Origin: Campylorhamphus procurvoides
Taxonomy: Eukaryota > Chordata > Aves > Passeriformes > Dendrocolaptidae
Length of the DNA: 64,000 nt
Direction: 5' to 3'
Assembly (NCBI GenBank): GCA_013396655.1
Contig: WBMV01005969.1
Location: 1,831,534 to 1,895,533 of the forward strand
The notes beneath the pieces are model-generated. The model saw only the letters and a list, made by a program, of their open reading frames with translations, was not told the origin of the DNA and searched no databases. A program made the position numbers and the translations under genes. Within the stretch, counting starts at the first letter, position 1, and the number at the start of each line of letters is the position of its first letter. Of this stretch, positions 1 through 12,300 are shown one piece after another.

Positions 1-418
1 TAATTTTGAAGTCAGGGTTCTGCATGGTATTTTGCATTTTCCAGGGAGTATCAGTACTGGGTACTATCTTGAGCGTTTTCATGTATATTTCGTATACTTT
101 GGACACTTACTCAACATGCAGCATCTATACAGGTTGAACCTAATTCTAATTTCGTTGCTGGTGTTACTGTGCCTTTTCTTTTTGTTTGCCTGGTGTTTTC
201 ACTTTGCAGCAAAGTTAAATACTGGGTTTGGGGGTGTATATTGTTTTCTGAAGTTGAAGTACTTTCAGGTTCTAAACCAACATCCTTGTACGAACTTACC
301 AAATTAGTATCTTCAAGTCAATAGTGACCTTTTAAAATGTTCTGCAGTTTCAGTTAGCAAGCCCTGAAAAATCTTCAGATGTTACTTGAACTACAACCTT
401 TTTTCTTTTGCTTATAAG
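1..418 (+). other. MEMO1: MEMO1 intron (3' part, enters from outside the window)
   Basis: This is non-coding sequence ending in a T-rich tract and an AG acceptor at 417-418, directly before the first MEMO1 exon in the window. The preceding MEMO1 exons (residues 1-146 by human numbering) lie upstream of the window. Open frames on both strands here show no family resemblance. No repeat is recognised. Confidence 0.8.
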
Positions 419-561
419 CCATAAGGATGAGTTTACTATTATTCCTGTGTTGGTCGGAGCACTGAGTGAGTCAAAAGAGCAGGAATTTGGAAAACTCTTC
501 AGTAAATACCTAGCTGATCCTAGTAACCTCTTTGTGGTTTCTTCTGACTTTTGCCATTGGG
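419..561 (+). CDS. MEMO1: MEMO1 coding exon (residues ~147-193), gene is 5'-partial in this window
   Basis: MEMO1 is a cytosolic protein with a fold related to non-haem dioxygenases. It binds phosphorylated ErbB2 and other receptors, and acts in microtubule-dependent cell migration and in redox and metal handling. The exon opens with one base that completes a Ser codon from the previous exon, then reads [20 protein letters not shown] through to SSDFCHW. It ends with one base of a Gly codon before a canonical gtaagt donor at 562. The reading is essentially identical to human MEMO1 residues 147-193. It includes the SSDFCHW stretch, where Asp189 and His192 line the putative active-site pocket. 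Length is 143 bases with phase 1 at both ends, matching the next exon. The metal-ligand histidines at 49 and 81 are encoded upstream of the window. Confidence 0.96.
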
Positions 562-1721
562 GTAAGTGCCATATATCTTCATGATAACAATATGATGAAT
601 ATTTTGTAGTTATTTTCAAATAATGTATTTTTTTAAGCATTGCATTTTAACTTTCTGTACATGTATTTCTGAAACGTAAATGCCTTTGTAAAGTTAATAA
701 AAGGACCTTTTTTAAATCTGGAACAATAGGTGAAAAAATTGATGTGATAATGTGTTTTCAGTATAGTGGAGGAAATAAATGGTGAAGGTGTATGGGTTTA
801 TATACGTCTATTTACTGTTGCAATGAAACAATTGTCTGAAGTTGCTTGCTCTTTTTGCTCTTCTTTAAGCACCTCACACAACTTGCAAAACTAATTAGCT
901 AAGCATTTACTGGACATGGCCACATTCCCCTGACGGAAATATGTTTTGTACGTTTTACTGCTGGATAAGATAGCAGATGGAGTATTTATGCCAATTCACC
1001 AGAGCTATCCTAGTTTATCTTGGTGGCAGAGCTAAAAAAACTCCAGAAGCCCTGACTTCTGTCCTGCTTTAACATTTTATTTTTCCTTTAAGTGTGATAG
1101 TGGCTGGAAAAGGGACTGCTTCAGAAAGATATGTTACACAACAGACCTTTTTATTCATTGTCATCTTTGGTCAGCTTACATAATTAAGTGCATATTTTAT
1201 TCATCTTTGAATTGCAGGGTAGGTGGAAGTATATATAAGAATGACCTGGGTTCTGTTGTGGCTATTGAACCATCTAGAACTGTTCATTCAATTATCATGA
1301 GTTTTTTCTTTTAACCTTCCTTTACTGTGGGTATTGGTGCACAAGTAGAAGTAGTCTGACTCCATGGTTGACTTTTTCAAGAAGGATACAGAAATTAAAT
1401 GCTGCTTTACTTTTTAATTTATAGAATTGGAATCCAAGGCATAAACAGGCATTTAATAAGTGATCCTGCAATGTCCATTCTACCCAGTCGGTTTCTCTTT
1501 AGGAATATAGCTGCCCATCATGTATTTTTTTTTTACTTTGCTTCTGGGCTGCTACTTGATGGTTGGCATCACCCTAGAATTTCCTCAGTGGAGCTAAAAG
1601 TATAAAATAAATGAAGATTACTGCTTTAAAATATTATACTTTCAAATATTTAGTAAGTACTAGGGAGTGTTTTAGCTACAATTTTTCCCTTTTTTATTTT
1701 ATACATGATTTTTGTTTCAAG
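562..1721 (+). other. MEMO1: MEMO1 intron, 1160 bp
   Basis: It has a canonical GT donor (gtaagt at 562) and an AG acceptor at 1720-1721. The sequence is AT-rich with no recognised repeat. The short open frame near 1399-1605 shows no similarity I know and no codon-level constraint. Confidence 0.85.
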
Positions 1722-1798
1722 GTCAGAGGTTCCGTTACAGTTACTATGATGAATCCCAAGGAGAAATTTATAGATCCATTGAGCATCTAGATAAAATG
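1722..1798 (+). CDS. MEMO1: MEMO1 coding exon (residues ~194-219)
   Basis: The exon completes a Gly codon and then reads [25 protein letters not shown], matching human MEMO1 residues 194-219. The acceptor AG is at 1720-1721 and the donor is gtaagt at 1799. Its 77 bases are two bases plus 25 codons, ending in phase 0. The QRFRYSYYD stretch is invariant in the animal MEMO family as I recall it. A genuine, intact exon is the only reasonable reading. A processed pseudogene is excluded by the flanking introns. Confidence 0.96.
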
Positions 1799-4700
1799 GT
1801 AAGTTTTCAGATTTGGTGGAACTAACTAACAAATTTCTCCTGTACATTACATTTCTCTGAACACAGTAGAAATTTCTCTAACAAAATATTATAGATTAGA
1901 TTATTTTATTGAATGTATAATTTTCATTTGTTTACCACAATAGGAACTTAGCTGTTGTTTTTAGCTAGTATCCTCCATTTTACTGACTGCACACAATTAT
2001 ATTGCGAGTATAACCTACTAAGAGTATTTTATGAGAATAAATGCATGTTCATCTATCTAAAATGCCCTAGTGTAACGTGATTCCTGTCCACATACCCTCT
2101 TATGTTTTTGAGAGTCAGTAAGAAGCATGCATGGATTCATGAAGTTCAGGTTTGATAACTGTGATACCTGCATATGGAAACAGCATCGTGATTACACTAG
2201 TGGTTTCCATTTGGAGGAGGAAGGGCTGTAGGGGCTTGCGCTGGTCAGAAAAGTGAAAGTCACCACATCCTTGGTAGTAATCTTCCCCTTGCCCTTACTC
2301 TGTAGTAGGTGGTCAGAAAAAGTAGACCATACTTCATTCTGGGTTTGGTGAAATGCTGAAAGGAATGCTAAATACATAAAGGGCATTATGCCAGTCATGT
2401 TGTGTTTTCTCTGCAATCACAGGAGCCAAGGGTTTCTTTTTAAATTAAGAAAAAAGAAAAAAGTTAATGTTCAAGACTATAGTTAAGGCACAGAATAAAA
2501 GTAATTCCTCTGGAAATACACAACCTTAAATTTTGGTTTACAACTGATTGCATAATTTATGTAACTTCTAATGAATATGTTGGAAGGGAGAACTGTTGCT
2601 ATTTGTGGCATATTAATTTTTTCCGTGTCTTGAAGGAATAAATCCCATCTGCTAGAAACAACTCTGTAGAGTTTTTTGCTTTGTGTATCCACATTAACCT
2701 CTGTTTTTTCACTGCTCATCACTGGAATAGAAACAGTAAATAACTTGCCTTCATTCTGTTTGTCCTGCTTTTACTAATTCTTGTCAGTTGAGAGGTTTCT
2801 CTGTCAATACTAGTGGTTTTCTACAGAATCCCAGAATTTGCAGCTCTGAGTGTTTTTGCAGGCGAACAGATTATGGTGCATTAGCAAACATTAGTGTCCC
2901 TTTGTTAATTTCTGTGGTGAAAGCTTCAAGAGAGACTGGACATTAGCATTTAAGTTCTTTTAGGGAATACAATGCTGCACCGACTCTTTCTTTTGGTAGT
3001 TATTCAGCCAAGTGACATTTTTTGTGACATAGAAAATCATGCCTACTGTTCAATAACTATGAGAATACTTTTTCAATGTTAAGTTTAACTGAAAAACTAA
3101 ACATGCTGTATAGCAGTATACTGTGGTTATTTTTTATCTCTTTATATGTTGTATGGGAACACATAACTGTGTATTCAAACTGTACAGAGTAGGTTTTGCT
3201 GTTGGTGAATTTCAGTGATTTTCTTTTTTTTTAGCATTTGGGATGCTATCCACAGAATCACAAAGATCTCCCTGTCACATTTCTCCAGCTTTTGGAAGGA
3301 GTTTATTCAATTTTGTTATGCCACATTTGGCTACTTCTTGTTTCCTTAGAAAAGTACTGGATTTTTTTTTTAAATGTCATTTGGTGTGCTAAAGAAACTT
3401 GTACTGTTGTAGCCTGCCTTTCTTCAGAGAAAATAACATGAAGATAGAGACAAAACTGTACCAAAGCTGGCTTCATTTTATTGGCCCTAACTAGGAAAGC
3501 AGCTGGCTGCGCACTTTGTAAGCACGAAGGTATTGTGGGGTAAGATTAAATCAATTTTCCTTGGAAATAACCTTGTGGGAGAATGGTGGTCTCTTCCTTA
3601 TTTGGACTGGACCTTGCATATAGATGCATAATGATTTTCCCACCTAGTGCATAAAAACTGTTGAACACTTCTGGCATTGAAGTTTTACTAAGCTGGTATA
3701 ACCACGGTGAGAAATTGTATTTGCTGTAATTCTAAGTTAGAACCATTAGACTCCGTGAAAAACTACAGAGTAGTAAATATTGCTGAGCAGGCATCAGTTT
3801 CTCCATGGTAATTGTTGATATGACCACTGTCACCACAGTGAAGTCATGGTATAAGAAGTAAATAAGCCTCATGGTTAATAGGGTTACCTTAGGGAAGAAT
3901 CCTCAAATGAAGAGTTATTATTGAGCCACTGATGTGCAATAGTGTGTATAGCATAGCTTGTTACCTACCATCCTACCATGGAGAGTATTTTGTAAGATGT
4001 TATTAAAGAGTAGTTGTTGATTATGACTAGTCAGAAAATGCAGACTGCTCACTTCAATATGCTAGAGTGCTCATTTTATATGAGCATATATTTTATATGG
4101 GAAACCTTATGCCTCACTTGAGTCAGTAGGAGGATTCTGTTACCCTGAATGCTGATGGGGGAAAATAATGTAGTCACTGAGAAGAGCTGTCCAGGAACAG
4201 CCAGCAGTTGTGCAGGAGCCATGCTCAGCACTGATGGCTTCTCAGGTAGCTCTAATGAATTGCTGAATTCTGGTGGCATCTGCAGTGCTGCTGCAGTGTG
4301 CCAGGACTTTCCACAGTGCTCCAGCCTGGAAAGGCTTCTTAGCCTGGGCATAATGCAAGACAGTGACTCTCTGCCTGGGTGCCCAGCTCCCTGCTCTCTC
4401 CGCTTTGCCCAATTTTCCTCTTGGTTGTCTAGTCTGAGTGACTCACACATGCAAAGATAGTTAGACTGGATAGTACTAAGACCAAGCTTATTTCTACTTC
4501 CATTAGAGTGGTACTAGTTTAGATTAAAGTGTGAAGAAGCAGCTGAAGTGACTGATGATAAGCTTTGATTTGACCGGCCGAAGGATTATTGGAATATAGT
4601 GTAAAGTAAACCTATAGGTTGATGGAGGGTTTTTATGTGGCTTTTGGGGTTTTTTGGTGAGGTTTTTTTGGTTATTTTTGGTTTGTTTTTTTTTTTTTTG

Positions 4701-7239
4701 TAAGCTTGTACTTACTTGATCCTATTAAGGGATGATATTTAAAAATGTAGCAGCTTTTAATCATATTAAGTGCACTGTGCTACAATATTGTAGATGCCAT
4801 TAACAGTGTCTGGGTAACTGAGATACCCAATTTCTATGTGATGCCATAATAACCATGTGATAAACTGTGGAACTGTGTTTGCATTTTTATCATGTGGGTT
4901 TTGTCATGTGTTTTAAACTGTTCTAAGCCATGCTTGGCTGATTTGTTTCAAGTACTGAAAATCAGTAGCTTCATACTTCTGCTTTTTAGAAAAATAAAAC
5001 ACAACCTGCCAAAAATGTTTCCTTTGTTTCTCAACACCATTTTAGACTGAGAAACAAGCTTGGTAGTCTTTGCTTCTCTGCCATAACAAGTTTTAATGTT
5101 TATAGGATATGTGTTCATGCCCATTTCCTATGGGTTTTCTCCAGTCTGTGATATATGGAGTACTGTTAGCATTTTCTGGTATGAACTGCATACCTCTAAA
5201 TGTTTTGCAGTGCTGAACTGTGCATTGAAATAAGCTTACCAGGCATTCTCACGAATCCATGCCCATTCATTTGAGACAAATGCTCAAATGCCTCTGCCCA
5301 GTATGTTCCAGTGACTTAAAACTATGAGTCTCTCAGTTGAGCAGTCATTTTCATTTGTTAAAAGGTCGTGAAAGGATTTACAAAGAGATAAAATTTATTC
5401 TCATGAACTGTTCCATATCTAAGTACCTTATGCATGTTTAGATTCACTTGAGTGTGTAGTCAGGTTTAGTTCTGCTTTCTTTAGCAGAACATGTGTATTG
5501 ACATGTACAATTTACAACTAAATGGATGGTTCAAAGGCATGCTTTGTAAACTTTAGAAATGTAATGGTATCTATGTAATCACTGCTAGTTAAAGAATGCA
5601 TGCTTTTATTTTTTTGGCACTCACTTAGGTTCTGTAGATCTGGAGTGATTAGCAGCTGTAATTACCACCCAGGGGTCCAAACACCCTCTCCATGACCCTG
5701 GAAGAACTGAGCTCTTGCCAGCAATTGGTCAGCCTGGTTTTTGTTTTTCCATAGAATTTATTTCTTTATGAATTCATCTTACATCTGTTTCTATTTAAGA
5801 ATACACATAGGTGGTCATTATGGTTGCTGTTTAATAATTCTCCCTGATTCTCCTGGGAATCTCCAGTTCCTCCACTGTAAGCTGTGATCCAGTCTGAGTA
5901 ATTAGTGTATCTGCCAGATCAGACAAGGCCCTTGCAGAGTGTTCAGAAGGTTTCACTCTTGAGGTGGAGTCTTCAGACTGACTGCTGGCTGCATTGTGGT
6001 CTCTCCTTTTATTACCCATATTTTCCCAAAAGTAGGGGCAGGGAAATTCTGGGACAATTGCAGAAATCTTAGGAGAAGTTAACTCCCTTTCTGGTATCAA
6101 ACTCCTATTGTTCCCATGCAAAGTGTATGGGTTTTTCCAATCTTTAAGGAAAACCTTCCTGTTTTACAAGCAGAAGAAGTGCAACTATGTGTCTTACTGA
6201 ATTAGTGAGTGTCTGGGGCTCACTTACCTGGTCAAAGGAACTCAACATTTTCAGAGGAAGAAAAAAACGTCAGAGGATGGAGTCTTAATACAGACAAAAT
6301 AGCAAAGCCATGATGAAATACAGACAATAATTGATTCAGACTTGCTTTAAACTACTTTCATTATGTTTTACATGCTCTGTGGAATGGGGTAATGGTAGGC
6401 TATATCTGAGGTTGTAGGATTCTTTTTGCTTTTAAGAATGCAAATGTTTGTATATGTGGAAGATTTTGTTTTCCACACTGTTTTTGCACTGGTATTCTTA
6501 GTATGACTCCATGGGATCATGGGTCTTGCTGTGGATGGAGAAAAGGATGTATATATGTGACTGTCTCATGTAAAGTGGAAGCATCATCTCCTGACTCGTA
6601 TTTTTGTTGCACGCCAACTTTATAGTGCTTTGGAGATGTTCTAGATTTGCTTTCTATGTTCTGAGGAGATGACCAGCCCATGCCCAGGTCAACTGCCTTG
6701 CATGCCTGATGTGTCTAGGATTACATTACACTTGCACTGTGTGTGAATTGGATGTGTGCCTATTGATGGTTTATCTGAGGTTTTTGGGCACCCAGAAGTC
6801 CCAGGCATGTGATTGGCCCTGAGCTCTGTTACTAGGAAAAGGAGATGGAGGCACAACTTCTTCCTGCTTTGCTCTTTTAGTAAATTTGTCTGGTTGTAGC
6901 TGGACCAAATCCTATGGAAGTAGGACACCCTTGGAGGGTGGGGTTCAGCTGGTCTGCAGGAGGAGTCTTTTTTGCATGAGCTTCACTGGTATCTTGCAAA
7001 GATAGCTTCACAGATCTGTGGATCATGGACAGCTTTGGAAGAGCTCCTCCACTTTTATTTTGGCAAGGGATGGAAACAAGATGACTACAAGCTAGTGCTC
7101 ACATGCTGAGATTTCCTTGATATCCTTGGTACAAAGTAAAGGGTTTTTCCTCCTGACTATTCTGTTGCAATAAATAAGTGATGTATAAACACCTGGTTAT
7201 GAATGTGTGATGTAATTATTGCTAACAATTCTTTTTCAG
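1799..7239 (+). other. MEMO1: MEMO1 intron, 5441 bp
   Basis: This is the longest MEMO1 intron in the window. The donor is at 1799 (gtaagt) and the acceptor at 7238-7239 follows a polypyrimidine run. It is AT-rich and holds a G/T-rich low-complexity tract at 4628-4699. Open frames on both strands around 4076-4460 and 5831-6121 look like chance frames: they lack splice logic and have no recognisable domains. No gene nested in the intron can be supported. Confidence 0.8.
4628..4699 (+). repeat. T/G-rich low-complexity tract
   Basis: Runs of T interrupted by GG and GGGG end in a run of about 15 T. Such T-rich stretches with G interruptions recur at 9027-9069 and 53901-53958. They are low-complexity sequence or tails of old retroelements. 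No function is inferred. Confidence 0.7.
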
Positions 7240-7344
7240 GGTATGAGCATTATAGAGCAGCTAGATCCTGTATCTTTTAGCAATTACTTGAAGAAATACC
7301 ATAATACAATATGTGGAAGACATCCTATTGGAGTGTTACTAAAT
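7240..7344 (+). CDS. MEMO1: MEMO1 coding exon (residues ~220-254)
   Basis: It encodes [20 protein letters not shown] followed by [15 protein letters not shown], matching human residues 220-254. Cys at position 244 is present in the TICGRHP segment. By knowledge of the family it is one of three conserved ligands (His49, His81, Cys244) in the metal-binding, oxidation-active pocket. The acceptor is ttttcag at 7233-7239 and the donor is gtaagt at 7345. The exon is exactly 35 codons, phase 0 at both ends. Confidence 0.96.
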
Positions 7345-8680
7345 GTAAGTAATTTTTGATTTCCTGAAAAACATAACTTTTAGAGAAATGCTTACATTTG
7401 TTTTAAACACAATATTGCTACAGTATTCCTTAGTTCTGAAATGACAAGTCTTGAACTAATTTATTTTTTCCAAATGTTCTCAATTTGGTCTCTCCTTTCC
7501 ATGTCTTGCATATAGACAGATGTAAGCTCTTAAAAGGGCTGAGAGTTTTCAGTTCCCTAAGGGAGATGAGGTACCACATTCCTTTTGAATTTCAATGAAA
7601 TGCAGTCATTCACTTGGCCCTAAGTAAATACAAATAAATCCATCTGCCTGAAGAAGTACATACTTACTCTTTCGAATCAGTGCTTACAAACACGTATATA
7701 TTTTTTCTGTATTGCTATTAGCTAGCTATTGTGAGTGCCTTGTGATGTCTGGCAGTGTTTTTAAGTTTTGCAAATATGGTGAGAGATTGCCTCTGTAAGT
7801 ATTAGTGCAGTGCACCATTAACTCATAAATTAACAGCAATTAGAATTCAGATTAACTGGTACTTTCTAGTTACTGTATTCTGCTTCAGTGATGCAGTGCA
7901 GACATAAACCTGGCTTAACTTAGTTGTCTAAATTTGGTCACAGCTGCTTTACAGCACTGCTGGAGTGCTACAGATTTGTCATATTGCTTGAGTGAATGTC
8001 TTATTTTACTGTAATTCAAATCTGAAACAGGAAGCATGTTAACTTTTAAAAAAGGGAAGACTTAATTCACTGGGAATGTAGTCTGTATGGAGAACATACA
8101 GGGGAACCTTTTAAAGCAGAGTCCATAAAAGTTTGTATGAGCAATATCAATATTGGGGATGCAAAATTCAGTACTATGACAACACTGCAAATATACCCAA
8201 CTCTTACCTTCAGGTAATGATTTGTTTTGCAGTGAATCAGAGCTAAATTCTGTTTATTCACTTTTGCCAATTGTCACGCTTTAATAAATTATCCCTGTAT
8301 GTTATTTTTCGTTAATGGAAAAAATACAATCTAAACAGTGTTAATAGTGTTGGGGGTTTGTCTGTTACATCTGTTTCTGTATCAATTCCCCATGGAACTG
8401 AAAGCATTGTTTCTAAAGGATCTATCATGAAAGGTTGTTTAGTATTGCTTCAAGGAACTGCATGGGTGTACATAATGCAGCGGGGGGGGAGCATCAGTGA
8501 CTGAAACGGCACAAAAATGGGTTAGGTCCATAAATTACTGGGAGGTGTGTATATTAGGAGCTTATGAGAGATGGTGCAAGAACTTCCAGGACAGGGGGAC
8601 AGGACTGAGACCTACGAAATGTTGTAATTTCACCGATACCTCTTTTTAAACGGCTTTTTTTTTTTTTTTCCTCTGTTCAG
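7345..8680 (+). other. MEMO1: MEMO1 last intron, 1336 bp
   Basis: The donor is gtaagt at 7345. The acceptor is at 8679-8680, after a long T run and ctctgttcag. There is an eight-base G run near 8481-8490. No recognised repeat or nested exon. Confidence 0.85.
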
Positions 8681-8812
8681 GCTATCAACGAGCTCCAGAA
8701 GAATGGAATGAATATGAGCTTTTCATTTTTGAATTATGCTCAATCAAGCCAGTGTCGAAACTGGCAAGACAGCTCAGTGAGTTATGCAGCTGGAGCACTT
8801 ATGGTCCACTGA
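8681..8812 (+). CDS. MEMO1: MEMO1 terminal coding exon (residues ~255-297) with stop
   Basis: It encodes AINELQKNGMNMSFSFLNYA then QSSQCRNWQDSSVSYAAGAL and MVH, ending at TGA (8810-8812). This is the exact C-terminus expected for MEMO1: 43 residues ending in VH. It differs from the human sequence as I recall it only at Asn for Thr in AITELQ and Met for Thr in GALTVH. The acceptor AG is at 8679-8680. Joined with the three upstream exons the frame is open throughout, so the locus looks functional. Confidence 0.97.
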   Translation, partial: AINELQKNGMNMSFSFLNYAQSSQCRNWQDSSVSYAAGALMVH

Positions 8813-9026
8813 ACCGCTGAATGCTCAGGGATGGCACCTGCACACATTCTGTATACGGGGTCCCAGCCTAGCCCTTACAAAGATACAGTCCCTGGTCTTT
8901 GGGTATACTGAAACCTCAAACTAATAGAACTCTGTTCTTTTCTAGTAGGTGTAGTCCTTCCTTAGTTTCAACTCATTTAAAAATGCTTTCTTGTTTAGGA
9001 CAATGGAAGGAAGGCTGATATCAAAA

Positions 9027-9069
9027 CTTTTTTTCTGGTGGGTTTTTTGGGGTTGTTTTTTTTTTTTTT
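9027..9069 (+). repeat. T/G-rich low-complexity tract in MEMO1 3'UTR
   Basis: T runs with GG and GGGG interruptions end in about 14 T. It is the same type of sequence as at 4628-4699. Confidence 0.6.
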
Positions 9070-9237
9070 GAAGTGATAATGGCTATGAAGGCATGTTGGT
9101 AGACTGTCCTTACAAATACAACATGTAAAGCATTTACCATATCCTAAATTTGCACTCTTTGCAGACCTGTGCACATATACTCCGCTTTCAGAATAGTTTT
9201 GCAAGTTTTAAACGGAAAAAGGGGGTGGAAGCTTTTT

Positions 9238-9243
9238 AATAAA
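9238..9243 (+). promoter_or_regulatory. MEMO1: AATAAA poly(A) signal candidate 1
   Basis: A canonical hexamer 426 bases after the MEMO1 stop. It is followed by a purine-rich A tract rather than a GU-rich element, so it is a weaker candidate. Confidence 0.35.
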
Positions 9244-9294
9244 AGAAAAAAAAAGGAAAACAACGCATTTATGAATTATCCTGTATTAGAATAT

Positions 9295-9300
9295 AATAAA
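9295..9300 (+). promoter_or_regulatory. MEMO1: AATAAA poly(A) signal candidate 2
   Basis: A canonical hexamer. The 40 bases downstream have no pronounced GU-rich element. Confidence 0.4.
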
Positions 9301-9360
9301 ACTCCAGTATAGCCAGTTACTACCCGTGATGTACAACAGATATCTTCTATTTTAGTTGCT

Positions 9361-9366
9361 AATAAA
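9361..9366 (+). promoter_or_regulatory. MEMO1: AATAAA poly(A) signal candidate 3 (best placed)
   Basis: A canonical hexamer followed 35-60 bases later by a U/GU-rich element at 9401-9424, the arrangement expected of an active cleavage and polyadenylation site. It is the preferred MEMO1 end in this window. Confidence 0.55.
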
Positions 9367-9390
9367 GGGCTACACAAACCAAAATAGTCT

Positions 9391-12300
9391 GATTTAAACT
9401 TATTGTTTTGTGTTCTATATGTGGCTTCTTGTCATTAACATTCTTTATCCTCAGTTCTTATGCTTGATAATTCAGCCATTCTGTAAAATACTTCAGAATG
9501 TATTTTGTATTCAGTATTTGTTGGCTACTTCATTTACAGATTTTTTTTTTTTACCTTAAACCTGCACTACGAGTTCCGCTTGAGAAAGAATTTGAAAAAC
9601 TTTTTGTATGGTCTTAATTTTTTTCCCCACAAAAAATCATAGTACTATCTATAAAGTAGTATCTTTTAGTATATGATACAAATTTGTATCAGAAATACAC
9701 TTTAATGATTTTTATGCTCAATTTGATTATTACAGTGAAATAGATGCAGTATTTTTGTTTGAAATTACTTGAAGCAAACGGTTAACTTGAAAATGATAAT
9801 TCTTAGAATATCTGTCTGGCATTCATAGGCCACAGAAGCCATACAGTGCTAAGCTCAAGCAATTATTCCTCAAAGATTATTTGGGAGGGGAAGGTAAGGC
9901 TTGCCTTTTTTTTTTTTTTTAATTTTTATTCTTTGTGGATAGGATTGTTTCATAGTTTTTAAACATTATCACATCTTAAGGGTTCTTGAACTTTCTTCCA
10001 GCAGAAGAAATTATGTAATTATTTCAGTTGTCATTCCCAATGACTTCCTTTCATTCTAATAAGAAATGCAAAGTAGGATGCACTATTGGCTCATTATCTA
10101 AATGGAGACTACATTCCCTGATATCTCAACTGCTGTCAAGAAACCTGGTACATTCAGCTTTTCTGAGTGGCAGAGGGCAATTTGAGAATTCAATTTAGGT
10201 TATCTCTGAAAGTTCTGGGAATTGCTGCATGCAAAGTCTTAGCTGAAAGCTTACCAGACATCCTGTTTGTTCCTATTAAAATACCCCCTGCTTGCACCAC
10301 TTTTTCTCCTTACCAGAGTTGGCCACTGTTTTAGTAACAGCAGGTGAATGCTCCATTTATAAAATGAACTACTTTGCAGATGTTCAGAATCCATCCCAAA
10401 TGCCAAACTACTTTGCGTGCCTGTCCTTTTGGTTGCCTTATTGCTTTGCCTTGTTCTTGACACATCTCAGCAGCAGACAGAGAAAACAACTTTCAGATGA
10501 CTTTTGACAGACCAGCAAGAAGGCTGTGGAGGTAAAACTGAATTGGTAGCCAGTCTATAAATACTTGTGTGACTGTGCCTTATTAACAAAGTAGTTTGAT
10601 CATGAAGATTATTTTTTTTAATCTTTGGTGAATACAAGTTTAATTGGGGCTTGGATTTCTTTCAGTCTTATGCCAAATTCTCAGCATCATTGAAACACAT
10701 AGTTAATTGGAAGAGTTAAGTATATACTTTCTCCCTAAGGTAAACACAGTAATTAGCTTCTGAATACAAATGCCTAAGTTGCATCTTAGTTCTGTAAAAT
10801 AGTTTTAATGAAAAAAAACTATAACTGGAAGAGCTTCAAGGAAATTGGTCAGCCATTTTGCTCAGCACAATGTTATGAAATATCTTACATTGAAAACACT
10901 TCACATGTAAACTGTGTAATCTATTTCAAAATAAAGTTTCTAATTAAAATGGGAATTTCTGTGCCTACGAGTAATAACCAGCAGTGACAGTTTATAAGCT
11001 TACTCTGAGAGAAATTTAAAGCTTTGTGGAATCCGCTCTAACTTAGAAGAATTTGTTGTAAAAAACCATGTTTGTTCAAAGCAGAAAATACCTGACTTCA
11101 AAGAACTTGGGTTTCTTTTGCCCTTTTGGTGGACTTGGAAGGAGAGTTGACTTCATTGCTCTATTTCTTGGTGTGTTACTTTAACATGTGTTGGGACAGA
11201 AAGAAAATAATCTGAAAGATCTGCACTCAAATCTATTAATTTAATTATTTTACCTTTGCCACATTTTATTCTCACTTAAATATACATTTGAGTATAGTAT
11301 GTTGGGACAAGAAAAATATCCGGTTTAGACAATATTGAATATTCAGTCCTGTTCACTTTTGTGGCAGTTTCTTCTATGCATAGAATGACTGAGCTTTGGC
11401 TGCTCTTCTGGTACAGTAAATCCAGCCAGGGATGTGATTCTCATTTTAAATTTTTGGCATTTCTCTAAAATGTTCCATACATGAAAATGTTGGTTAGAAC
11501 GCTCCTTCATTTTTCTGTTCTCATGTTGTTCACAAAGGAGCTTGATGGCTTTTCTTTAAATACTGTCTAAAAAGTTCTTTTCAAGTACTATCTACCAACT
11601 CTCAGCCTTCCTCAGTTATCACAACGGTCTGGCTATATTTGTTGTTTATTTTAAAGATGATGAGCTTTGATCCAATGTTATTCTTTGAACTGGACATGTA
11701 CTCCCTTGCAGTTCTCCTTTGTCAGAGCCTTCAGAAATGCTGAGTTAGCCCTCACATGTTTAGGCCTAGCTCCTGCTCTTGCTGTTTCCCAGTCGGGCTC
11801 ACCGCTGTGTCTCAGGGGTTCTCCATGTTGCTGTAGGCTTTACTTGGGAATTTTGAATTGACATTTCAAGTGCTGAAATGGGGGTGGGATTGTTCTGTTT
11901 GATGCCTGCATGCAGAGCCTCCCAGTACTTTGGCATGTTACTTTGGTGGTTGGTGTAGGGTTTGTCATTTTATGTTTGTAATTTTCCCTTTACTCCCTCA
12001 GGAGAAATGTTCTCTTCTGCATCAAGGGAAGCTGGGCTTTGAAATTGTATCAGTCGCCATAGTTTGTGGTTGCTGTTTCCTTGGGTTGAGTTCAGTGTGC
12101 TAACCAACATCTGATCCGCTCTCAAAAATTGCCCCCTATGAATCATGGAGAAATGTTTCAAATCTCTTGTATAGGTGACCTTTTGCATTCCTGCTTCCAT
12201 GAAGAACTTCAAAATTAACCCTTGAAGCTAGCCTATGAAAAGATCTTCAGTGTGAAGAAAAAAATGAATTTCAGGATCCAGAGTAGTGTACCTCAGGGCT

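Larger units (their letters stand above)
8813..9390 (+). other. MEMO1: MEMO1 3' untranslated region (3' end approximate)
   Basis: This is non-coding sequence after the MEMO1 stop codon containing three AATAAA hexamers at 9238, 9295 and 9361. The end is placed about 20-30 bases after the 9361 signal because that one is followed by a GU-rich stretch (9401-9424), the usual layout of a cleavage site. The true end could be earlier, or later (another AATAAA lies at 10930). Confidence 0.55.

Noticed and set aside
3225..3441. Possible extra exon after a strong polypyrimidine-AG at about 3235
   Set aside because: MEMO1 residues 219 and 220 are contiguous across the flanking exons, so no coding exon is expected here. 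The frame shows no similarity and no clear donor.
4076..4460. Overlapping frames of 124 (minus) and 103 (plus) codons in a MEMO1 intron
   Set aside because: No domain, no splice context, and mutual overlap on opposite strands indicates chance.
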